From the NCBI GenBank assembly GCA_014584315.1, contig JACTNA010000031.1, positions 1 through 64,000 on the forward strand: a stretch of DNA of 64,000 nucleotides, read 5' to 3'. Under the pieces are notes generated by a model. That model was not told the DNA's origin. It made no database searches and worked only from the letters and a program-made list of their open reading frames with translations. The DNA is from Planctomycetota bacterium (lineage in GTDB: Bacteria > Planctomycetota > Phycisphaerae > Phycisphaerales > UBA1924). Position 1 is the first letter of the stretch. The number at the start of each line of letters is the position of its first letter. This document shows, piece by piece, positions 57,682 to 64,000 of the stretch. The position numbers and the translations under genes were made by a program.

Positions 57682-59997
57682 CTAGAGCCAGCGGAGGATG
57701 CGCAGGATGTCGGCGTGGTTGTCGGTCCAGACCGGGAAGCCCGGCCGCGGCTCGAGCGGCAGCCAGCGGGCGTCCGGCTCGATGCGGCGGAGCGTCTCGC
57801 GCGAGGGAGAGAGCACGATCCACGTGCACCCGAATCGCCCCGAGCCGCGGCCCTCGCCCTCCTCGTCCTGCCGGATCAGCCCGTGCAGCGACGCGTCCGC
57901 GGCCAGCGCGGCCACGACGGGCGGCAGGTCGAGGTTCCGGTTCGAGACGTGCAGGGCGATGACGCCGCCGGGGGCGAGTTTGCTCGTGTAGACCTCGAAC
58001 GCCTCGCGCGTCATCAGGTGGACCGGGATCGAGTCAGAACTGAAAGCGTCGAGGATGAGCAGGTCGTACTGCCCGTCCGGCTCGTCGCGGAGCGTGAGTC
58101 GCCCGTCGCCGAGGACGTAGCGGATCTCGGCCTTGGAGTCGGGCACGAACGTGAAGTGGCCCGAGTCCCGCGCGATCCAGACGACGTGCGGGTCGATCTC
58201 GAAGTAATCGAACCGCTGGCCCGGCCGCCCGTACGCCGCGAGCGAGCCGGACCCAAGCCCGACCAGCCCGACGCGGCGCGCCGTCGCGCCGAAGACGCCC
58301 ATGATCGCGCCCGCCGGCCCGTCGGGGTGGTAGTAGGCGAGCGGCGTGCCGGCGATGGGCGTGCCGCGGCTCTCCAGCCCGTGGATGGTCGTGCCGTGCA
58401 GCAGCGTCACCGTGCGCCCCGACTCGGAGAGTGTAATGGTGTGGACGCCGAAGAAGGTCCGGTCCTTGTGCAGCACGCTGACGCCCTGCGTCGCGCCGAT
58501 CGTGCCCGCGCCCATCAGGACGGCCAGTGAGAGCGCAAAGGCGAGCGGTTTGCCGGACGCGAGGTACGCGGCGAACGCCGGCACGCCGACCAGCAGCGCC
58601 TGCTGGTTGATGTCTGGCCCCCCGCCGTGGTTCGTCCGAATCCACGCCCGCATGAGCACGATCCACAGCACGAGGCCGACGGGGAAGAGCACGGGGGACG
58701 CGGCGTCGAAGACCTCGGACCAGGACGGGCCTGTTTCGCGGGTCGGCGTCGCGCTCGGTGTGCGCTTCCTGGACGGGGGAGGCTGGGCGGGCCTCGGCGT
58801 CCGCGGGATGGCGAGGCACGCCAGCGCGATGACGAGCGGGTACTCGAGCACGTCGTTGAACACGACGGGCGCGATCAGGGCGTTGAACACGCCGCCGAGC
58901 GCGCCGCCCACCGAGATCAGCAGGTAGAACTCCGTCAGACGCGCCGGCTCCGGGCGCAGCGCGGCCAGCCGTCCGTGGCAGAGCAGCCCGCCCGCGAAGA
59001 GCGCGGCAAGGTGGAGCACGACGAGGGCGGCGATCGGGCTGTGCGCCTCCATCAGGAACGCCAGCGCGACGCCGACCGCCAGCACCTTCCACGTCTTCGT
59101 CACGCGGCTGGCGTGCGTCGGCCCGGACGACGCCAGTGACCGGCGCGAGAACGCGAGGATGAACGTCAGCAGGTACACGCCCAGCGGCAGGACCCACAGC
59201 AGCGGGATGGCCGCCACGTCCGTCGTGACGTACTGCGTCACGCCGAGCATCAGGCTCGACGGCAGGAACGCCAGCGCGATCCAGGCGACGCGGGGAGGGA
59301 TCGAGATTCCAAGGCCGAAGACCGAGAACGAGAGGGCGAGCGGCGTGCGTTCGGCGCTCGGTTTCTGCTGCGCGCCTTCGGCGGCGGGTTCGGCCTTCCG
59401 TTGGCCCGCGCGCATCACCGCCACGGCGCACGCCGCCGCCAGCAGCACGAACGCCGCGTAGCCGACGGTCCACGCGACGCCCTGCGCCCTGAGCCCGAGC
59501 GCAGGCCCGAGCGCGAAGGGGTACGCGAGCAGGCCGAGCAGGCTCCCCGCGTTGCTGGCGGCATACAGGAAGTACGGGTCGCCCGCTCCCGTGTGCGGCG
59601 TGAGGCTGAACCACCGTTGGAGCAGCGGGCCCGCGCTCGAAACCGCGAAGTACGGCAGGCCGACCGCGAACCCGAGCAACGCGAGCAGCGCGAGCGATGG
59701 CGGCGCGTCGGACGCCAGTCCCAGCCGCGCCTCGGGGAGCGCGATCGGCAGCGCGACGAACGCCGCGAGCAGCACGACGCCGTGCACGACGCCCTGCCAC
59801 CGCGCCGCGACGCGTGTCGTCAGCAGGTGGGCGTAGAGGTATCCGCCGAGCAGCGCGGTCTGGAAGAACAGCATCGCCGTGTTCCAGACCGCGGGCGTCC
59901 CGCCGAACACGGGCAGGAAGAGTTTGGCCGCCAGCGGCTGCACGATGAACAGCAGCGCGGCAGCGACGAAGATCGCGATGGCGAAGACGATCGGCAT
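57682..59997 (-). CDS. membrane-fused spermidine-synthase-like protein
   Basis: 771 residues. The N-terminal 530 or so hold many TM helices beginning MPIVFAIAIFVAAALLFIVQ, with LFLPVFGGTPAVWNTAMLFF as in related fused proteins. The C-terminal 230 residues are a spermidine-synthase-type methyltransferase fold: VGLVGLGSGSLAAYG (SAM or dcSAM site), FDYFEIDPHVVWIA, ILDAFSSDSIPVHLMTREAF (acidic catalytic position) and GGVIALHVSNRNLDLPPVV. Such fusions are widespread, but their product is not established. ATG 59997 has GGGGATGG upstream. Confidence 0.85.
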   Translation of the reverse strand: MPIVFAIAIFVAAALLFIVQPLAAKLFLPVFGGTPAVWNTAMLFFQTALLGGYLYAHLLTTRVAARWQGVVHGVVLLAAFVALPIALPEARLGLASDAPPSLALLALLGFAVGLPYFAVSSAGPLLQRWFSLTPHTGAGDPYFLYAASNAGSLLGLLAYPFALGPALGLRAQGVAWTVGYAAFVLLAAACAVAVMRAGQRKAEPAAEGAQQKPSAERTPLALSFSVFGLGISIPPRVAWIALAFLPSSLMLGVTQYVTTDVAAIPLLWVLPLGVYLLTFILAFSRRSLASSGPTHASRVTKTWKVLAVGVALAFLMEAHSPIAALVVLHLAALFAGGLLCHGRLAALRPEPARLTEFYLLISVGGALGGVFNALIAPVVFNDVLEYPLVIALACLAIPRTPRPAQPPPSRKRTPSATPTRETGPSWSEVFDAASPVLFPVGLVLWIVLMRAWIRTNHGGGPDINQQALLVGVPAFAAYLASGKPLAFALSLAVLMGAGTIGATQGVSVLHKDRTFFGVHTITLSESGRTVTLLHGTTIHGLESRGTPIAGTPLAYYHPDGPAGAIMGVFGATARRVGLVGLGSGSLAAYGRPGQRFDYFEIDPHVVWIARDSGHFTFVPDSKAEIRYVLGDGRLTLRDEPDGQYDLLILDAFSSDSIPVHLMTREAFEVYTSKLAPGGVIALHVSNRNLDLPPVVAALAADASLHGLIRQDEEGEGRGSGRFGCTWIVLSPSRETLRRIEPDARWLPLEPRPGFPVWTDNHADILRILRWL

Positions 59998-60056
59998 TGG
60001 ACCATCCCCGGGTCGGTCGCGCCGAGCATACCACGCCGCCCGCGCCGACGCAGCCC

Positions 60057-60974
60057 TCAGCCGGTGTGATCCCAGCCCATCTCGCCCGCGTCGTGCTCGT
60101 GCCCGTCGGCATCGACGATCGTCGCCCCGGGCGATTCGCCCTCGCGGCAGGCGCGGACCACGCCGATCGGGCCGATCAGCGGCGGGTCGGCGTCGAAGGG
60201 GACTGCGCCGGCGCGGCCGTCGCGCGGGGCCACGCACATCAGGAGTTCGTAGTCCTCGCCCTCGCGCACGGCCTGCTTCCAGTCGCGGCAGCCGCGGCCG
60301 ACGGGGACTCTCGCGGCGTCGATGACGAGCCGGAGGCCTGAGGCCGCGCCGATGCGGGCAGCATCGCGCCCAAGCCCGTCCGAGAGGTCGATCATGGCGC
60401 GGACCAGCCCGGATCGCGCGGCGGCACGCCCCGCGTCGAGGCGCGGCTCGAACCGCAGGTGCCACCCGGACTCGAACGAGCCGCCGACCTGGCCGGTGAG
60501 CCAGAGTTCATCGCCGGGGCGCGCGCCCGACCGGAGCACGGGGTCCGCGCCGCCCATGTTGCCGACGATGGTGACGGTCAGGGTGAGCGGGCCGGGGCCG
60601 ACGGCGATGTCGCCGCCGACGATCGGGCAGCGCCAGTGTCGCCCCCACGCGTGGAGGGCCTGGCAGAGTTCGCGCCCGTGCCTGTAGTCGGGCGGCAGCA
60701 CGCCCGCGGCCAGCCCCCACGCGGGCACGCCCCCCATCGCGGCGATGTCGGAAATGGAGCGCGCGACGGCCTTGCGGGCGATCAGGTCCACCGGAGTTCC
60801 CGGCTCGAAGTGTCGGCCCTCGACGGCCTGATCGACGGTGAGGAGGAGCACGTCGCCGCGGGGCGTGCGGACGACGGCGCAGTCGTCGCCCGGGCCGACG
60901 AGGACGCCGCCCTCGGCGGCGTTGATGCCTCCGGCGAGGGCGTAGACGTGGGCGAGGAGGTCGGACTCACGCAT
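60057..60974 (-). CDS. thiL: thiamine-monophosphate kinase
   Basis: Phosphorylates TMP to the active cofactor TPP. 305 residues: VGPGDDCAVV (Mg-ATP Asp pair), LTVDQAVEGRHF, AVARSISDIAAMGG, VGGDIAVGPGPLTLTVTIVG and MIDLSDGLGRDAARIG are all ThiL motifs. ATG 60974 has a TACACT box 7 bases upstream and no ribosome site. It diverges from the zinc-ribbon gene at 61006 with two -10 boxes 4 bases apart. Confidence 0.95.
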   Translation of the reverse strand: MRESDLLAHVYALAGGINAAEGGVLVGPGDDCAVVRTPRGDVLLLTVDQAVEGRHFEPGTPVDLIARKAVARSISDIAAMGGVPAWGLAAGVLPPDYRHGRELCQALHAWGRHWRCPIVGGDIAVGPGPLTLTVTIVGNMGGADPVLRSGARPGDELWLTGQVGGSFESGWHLRFEPRLDAGRAAARSGLVRAMIDLSDGLGRDAARIGAASGLRLVIDAARVPVGRGCRDWKQAVREGEDYELLMCVAPRDGRAGAVPFDADPPLIGPIGVVRACREGESPGATIVDADGHEHDAGEMGWDHTG

Positions 60975-60981
60975 CGGCGCA

Positions 60982-60997
60982 AGTGTATCGGTAGACT
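60982..60997. promoter_or_regulatory. back-to-back leaderless promoters of thiL and the 61006 gene
   Basis: Minus-strand TACACT (60987-60982) ends 7 bases before ATG 60974. Plus-strand TAGACT (60992-60997) ends 8 bases before ATG 61006. Only TCGG lies between, so the two polymerases cannot bind at once. Confidence 0.6.
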
Positions 60998-61005
60998 CGG
61001 CGGGC

Positions 61006-61725
61006 ATGGAGATGCCAATTGAACTCCGTCACACGCTGACAAAGCCGCAACTCGTCGAGGCGGCAATGCAGATGTTTTCGCGCGGCGATCTCGACAAGTA
61101 CCTGCACCAGATTCGTCGAGCGCGGCTCATGTCGTCATGGCTCTGGCTTCCGATAAGCTTCCTCGCTCTCGTCGGAGGTGTGGTGACCCTCAACGCGCTC
61201 CGGGGTAGACCGATAGATGTCGACTGGATTCCCACGATGATCCTGGCTCTCGTTGTGTCGGCACTTCTCGTTGTCCACCAAGCGCAGCTCTCGACGTATC
61301 GAAAGTCACTCCTCAAGCGGACGCGGCAGGGCTTGAAGGGTCCATACGGTGTCGGCTCGTTCGGTCGTGTGACGGTCCGCTTGGACGAAGACGGGCTCCG
61401 CTACCAGGACGCGTGGACGACGTCGTGCTTTGCGTGGCCGATGGTTTCTGACGTTCACGAACTCGATGAATTCGTGATCCTGGCGACATTGTCGCAGCGG
61501 ATGATTGTCGTGCCTCGGTCCGCCCTGCCCCCGCCATTGACCCCTGCGATCCTCGTCATGACCGTTCGTAACGCCCATGAGCGATCGGGCGGGATCGGTT
61601 CGATCATCACTTCGCATCTCACAGTCCACGACATTCCCTGCCCGAACTGCAAGTACAACCTGCGCGGCGTCGGTCAGCCCGTCTGCCCCGAGTGCGGTCG
61701 GGCGGTGACGATGGACGATCTGTAG
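61006..61725 (+). CDS. two-TM protein with C-terminal zinc ribbon
   Basis: 239 residues. TM helices at about 42-62 (WLWLPISFLALVGGVVTL) and 75-91 (MILALVVSALLVVHQ). A beta-rich cytosolic part of PH-like character follows (GRVTVRLDEDGLRYQDAW, VHELDEFVILATLSQRMIVV). The zinc ribbon CPNCKYNLRGVGQPVCPEC closes it. Its GC content looks lower than the neighbours'. Function unknown. Confidence 0.72.
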   Translation: MEMPIELRHTLTKPQLVEAAMQMFSRGDLDKYLHQIRRARLMSSWLWLPISFLALVGGVVTLNALRGRPIDVDWIPTMILALVVSALLVVHQAQLSTYRKSLLKRTRQGLKGPYGVGSFGRVTVRLDEDGLRYQDAWTTSCFAWPMVSDVHELDEFVILATLSQRMIVVPRSALPPPLTPAILVMTVRNAHERSGGIGSIITSHLTVHDIPCPNCKYNLRGVGQPVCPECGRAVTMDDL

Positions 61726-61768
61726 CGGGGCTGCCCGGACGCAAGCGCGAACGGCTCGACGGCGTCGG

Positions 61769-62149
61769 TCAAAGCGTGCGTTCGGAGGGCGGCCACCCGT
61801 CGAGCGCTCGCGCCAGTTCGCGTTCGAGCACGGGCAGATCCTCGACAACGACTTTCCACAACTGGTCGGAGTCGACACCCCAGTACACGTGGACCAGCAC
61901 GTGGCGCATCGCAACGATCTTCCCCCACGGCAGTCGGGGCATCCTCGCTCTACCTTCGTCGGTGACTCGTGCGGCCGCTTCGCCGATCTCCTGGACCGTG
62001 TTCACGAGCGCCCGTCGCAGCATCTCGTCAGCATCGATGTCCGGCCGACTACGTCCGATGACGAAGGACAACGCGGCTCGGGCTGCCGACAACATGTGTT
62101 CGGCGCGATCGCGATCTCCCGGCCCACCGGATCTCGGTTTAGGCGGCAT
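61769..62149 (-). CDS. HEPN-domain toxin (HepT type)
   Basis: 126 residues with the R-x4-H-x-Y motif RHVLVHVY (R82, H87, Y89) of HepT RNases, followed by WGVDSDQLWKVVVEDLPVLE. HepT cleaves RNA; its partner MntA adds AMP units to the motif Tyr to silence it. ATG 62149 overlaps the mntA stop by 11 bases. The antitoxin-first order is normal for this family. Confidence 0.88.
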   Translation of the reverse strand: MPPKPRSGGPGDRDRAEHMLSAARAALSFVIGRSRPDIDADEMLRRALVNTVQEIGEAAARVTDEGRARMPRLPWGKIVAMRHVLVHVYWGVDSDQLWKVVVEDLPVLERELARALDGWPPSERTL

Positions 62150-62441
62150 ATTGCACCCAGGCGTCCTGCCGGATCCGGTCCCTCCATCGGGGCGGCAGCA
62201 TGGTCGGGGTGTGGAGGTGGACCTCGCGTCCGAGGATGTCGGTGAGTTCCGTCTGCATACCCGCGAAGTCAAGCAGGCTCGGCCCGCTTCCCGGGGCGAA
62301 TTCGACGAGCACGTCAACGTCGCTGTTGATCGTGAAGTCCTCGCCCAGCACCGAGCCGAAGAAGGCGAAATAACGGATTCTGTGACGGCGGCAGAAGTCC
62401 TCGATCCGATCGTCCGGAATGTGAAGCCCACTTGCCCGCAT
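62139..62441 (-). CDS. MNT-domain nucleotidyltransferase antitoxin (MntA type)
   Basis: 100 residues. FFGSVLGEDFTINSDVDVLV carries the GSx(n)DxD nucleotidyltransferase motif (G29, S30, D41, D43). It pairs with the overlapping HEPN gene. A consensus TATAAT is 8 bases before ATG 62441 and no ribosome site is present; TTG 62450 is an unlikely earlier start. Confidence 0.88.
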   Translation of the reverse strand: MRASGLHIPDDRIEDFCRRHRIRYFAFFGSVLGEDFTINSDVDVLVEFAPGSGPSLLDFAGMQTELTDILGREVHLHTPTMLPPRWRDRIRQDAWVQYAA

Positions 62442-62449
62442 GGCCGGCA

Positions 62450-62455
62450 ATTATA
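62450..62455 (-). promoter_or_regulatory. -10 box of mntA-hepT, leaderless start predicted
   Basis: Minus-strand TATAAT, a full consensus match, 8 bases before ATG 62441. Confidence 0.7.
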
Positions 62456-62498
62456 CCTTCACGGTGAGCGCGGAGGAATCCGCCCGACTGGCGCGGGA

Positions 62499-63500
62499 CT
62501 ATCGCCTTCCTCGGCTCTCAACCGCCCGCTGGAGGAGAACGAACGCCAGCAGTAGCCCGCCCACCGCGATGCGGAACCACCACGAGTTCGTCACGCCCGC
62601 GTGGGGCATGGCCTCCTGGATGAGGCCGAAGATCAGCACGCCCGCGACCGTGCCGAGGATCGAGCCTGCGCCGCCCGCGAGCGGCGTGCCCCCGATGACG
62701 ACGGCGGCGATGGCGTCGAGTTCGTAGAGGTGGCCCGAGGTGGCGTTGCCCGCGCCGGTGGTGAGCGTCGTCGCCACGCCCGCGAGCGCGGCGCAGAGGC
62801 CGCTGATCGCGTACACGCGCACCCGCACGGCGGCGACGCGCACGCCCATCAGCCGGGCGGATTCCTCGCCGCCGCCGAGGGCGTAGACATCGCGCCCGAA
62901 GCGCGTCCAGCGTGCGACGAGCCAGCCCGCGAGGGCGACCACGACGAACAGCACCACCGCCGGCGGCACCGGGCCGGACGCCCATTCCGAGAGCGTGCGG
63001 TGGAACGGGTGGCGGATGGTGATGGACCGCTCGCTCACCATCAGCGCGCAGCCCCGGTAGCAGAACATGCCCGCGAGGGTGACGAGGAACGGCGGGAGCG
63101 CGAAGCGGTGGATGAGTGCGCCCGTCGCGGCCCCGCCCGCCGTGCCGATCGCGAGCGCGACGCCGAACGCCGGCAGCGGGTGCCAGCCCTGCTGGACGAG
63201 CGACGCGACGAGGATGCACGAAAACCCGATCGCCGCGCCGACCGAGAGGTCGATCCCGCCCGAGATGATGACGAACGTCATCCCGACGCAGACCAGCCCG
63301 AGCACGGCGTTGCCGACGAGCAGATTACGGGCCACGCCCGGCGACAGAAAGCCCGGGAACGCGATCGCGCAGGCCGCGAAGAGGGCGATCAGCACGCCGA
63401 CCGTCGCAGCCAGCGGCGCGTGTTGCGCGGAGAGCAGCGCGGGAACGCGAAGGACGCGAAGACGGCGAAGCGGTCGGGAACCCGGGCCGCGCGGAGTCAT
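62499..63500 (-). CDS. sugar ABC transporter permease (YjfF/RbsC family)
   Basis: 333 residues, about nine TM helices. GMTFVIISGGIDLSVGAAIG and LYELDAIAAVVIGGTPLAGG are the hallmark segments of ribose-type permeases. ATG 63500 overlaps the stop of the upstream permease (ATGA). A pair of permeases in this order is typical of the YtfT-YjfF galactofuranose-type importers, but the sugar cannot be read. ATPase and binding protein would lie beyond the window. Confidence 0.9.
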   Translation of the reverse strand: MTPRGPGSRPLRRLRVLRVPALLSAQHAPLAATVGVLIALFAACAIAFPGFLSPGVARNLLVGNAVLGLVCVGMTFVIISGGIDLSVGAAIGFSCILVASLVQQGWHPLPAFGVALAIGTAGGAATGALIHRFALPPFLVTLAGMFCYRGCALMVSERSITIRHPFHRTLSEWASGPVPPAVVLFVVVALAGWLVARWTRFGRDVYALGGGEESARLMGVRVAAVRVRVYAISGLCAALAGVATTLTTGAGNATSGHLYELDAIAAVVIGGTPLAGGAGSILGTVAGVLIFGLIQEAMPHAGVTNSWWFRIAVGGLLLAFVLLQRAVESRGRR

Positions 63501-64000
63501 GGCCGGCTCCGATGCTTGATCCATGCCCGGACGCGTTCGGACGCGGCGAGGCAGACGGCGAGCACCGCCGCGGCCTTGACGACGAGCGTCGCGTTGGGGC
63601 TGACGTCGTGCAGGTAGAGCGTGGTCGTCAATCCCTGGATGAACAGCGCGCCGAGGGCGGCCCCGAAGAGGGAGAACCGGCCGCCGCGCAGCGCGGTGCC
63701 CCCCAGCACCGCCGCCAGGATGGCGTCGAGTTCGAGGTACAGGCCCGCGTTGTTCGCGTCGGCGGCGCGGATGTCGCTCGCGGCGAGCAGCCCGGCGACC
63801 GCGGCCGCCGCGCCGCACAGCACATAGGCGGCGGCCTTGACCGCGCGCACGCGCACGCCCGCGAGACGCGCCGCCCGCTCGTTGTCTCCGGCGGCCTCGA
63901 TGAAGAGTCCGAGCGCGGTGCCGCGCGTGAGCAGCAGCGAGAGCGCAAGGGCGGCGGCGGCGATGAGGACGGGCATGGGCGCGCCCGCGATGAACCCGGC
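63497..64000 (-). CDS. sugar ABC transporter permease (YtfT/RbsC family), partial
   Basis: The frame is open to the window end, so the N-terminal part is missing; 167 C-terminal residues are seen. RAARLAGVRVRAVKAAAYVL, GLYLELDAILAAVLGGTALR and GRFSLFGAALGALFIQGLTT match ribose-type permeases. It pairs with the next permease through an ATGA overlap. Confidence 0.88.
   Translation of the reverse strand, partial: AGFIAGAPMPVLIAAAALALSLLLTRGTALGLFIEAAGDNERAARLAGVRVRAVKAAAYVLCGAAAAVAGLLAASDIRAADANNAGLYLELDAILAAVLGGTALRGGRFSLFGAALGALFIQGLTTTLYLHDVSPNATLVVKAAAVLAVCLAASERVRAWIKHRSRP

Overview
The window looks like the chromosome of a planctomycete, most likely of the Phycisphaerae type. The reasons are the very high GC content, the PVC-superphylum signature small basic protein at 31918, four exported proteins ending in PEP-CTERM-like PxPxxLALLxLxxLxxRRRR tails, a LEPR-xLL-like surface protein, membrane proteins ending in the planctomycete CxxCxYDLRG..CPECG zinc ribbon, and a 16S rRNA gene that is not followed by 23S. 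No phage, IS element or CRISPR array was seen. Taxonomy is inferred from these features, not computed.

Layout. 1-850: 3' part of a solitary 16S rRNA gene with its own perfect-stem terminator. 994-3621: large FG-GAP surface protein. 3940-4010: tRNA-Gln. 4104-9129: housekeeping run glmU(N-domain)-prs-rplY-pth-rpsF-ssb-rplI. 9227-15336 (minus): CvpA-like fusion, a membrane-anchored degenerate GspE/PilB-like ATPase, PilT and a sigma-70 factor. 15862-21826: Mn-SOD, a PabA/TrpG glutaminase, an orphan DUF3883-type nuclease candidate, a DUF1444 protein, acyl carrier protein, FabF and a solo FliN domain. 21857-28505: HDOD protein, DnaB, RecG, DUF971 and PyrF. 28626-34170: three PEP-CTERM proteins interleaved with an orphan NuoI, a SPOR-like protein, the PVC signature protein and an aminotransferase. 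34379-40566: D-lactate dehydrogenase-like enzyme, GT4 glycosyltransferase, amidohydrolase, a lipoprotein and two tandem paralogous secreted TPR-like proteins. 40733-51662: rplK-rplA-rplJ-rplL-rpoB-rpoC. 51715-55441: see below. 55526-64000: small proteins, AroC, a membrane-fused spermidine-synthase-like protein, ThiL, a HEPN/MNT toxin-antitoxin pair and two sugar ABC permeases; the last runs off the window.

The most interesting unit is a minus-strand operon at 52,000-55,441. A perfect TTGACA -35 box lies just upstream of a cobalamin (B12) riboswitch with all its hallmark blocks. This leads into three genes with overlapping stop/start codons: a PEP-CTERM-anchored beta-propeller-like protein, a secreted FGNAF-motif protein and a type IV pseudopilin-like protein. 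None is a known B12 biosynthesis or transport gene. I infer a B12-controlled surface capture system, functionally analogous to the BtuG-type propellers of Bacteroidetes but built on planctomycete sorting and pseudopilin parts.

A second window-wide signal is promoter architecture. About ten genes (pabA, recG, pyrF, nuoI, the SPOR-like gene, a lipoprotein gene, aroC, thiL, the gene at 61006 and mntA) have a TAnnnT -10 box ending 6-9 bases before the start codon and no Shine-Dalgarno sequence, which predicts leaderless mRNAs. Other genes, especially translation genes, keep clear AGGAGG-type sites.
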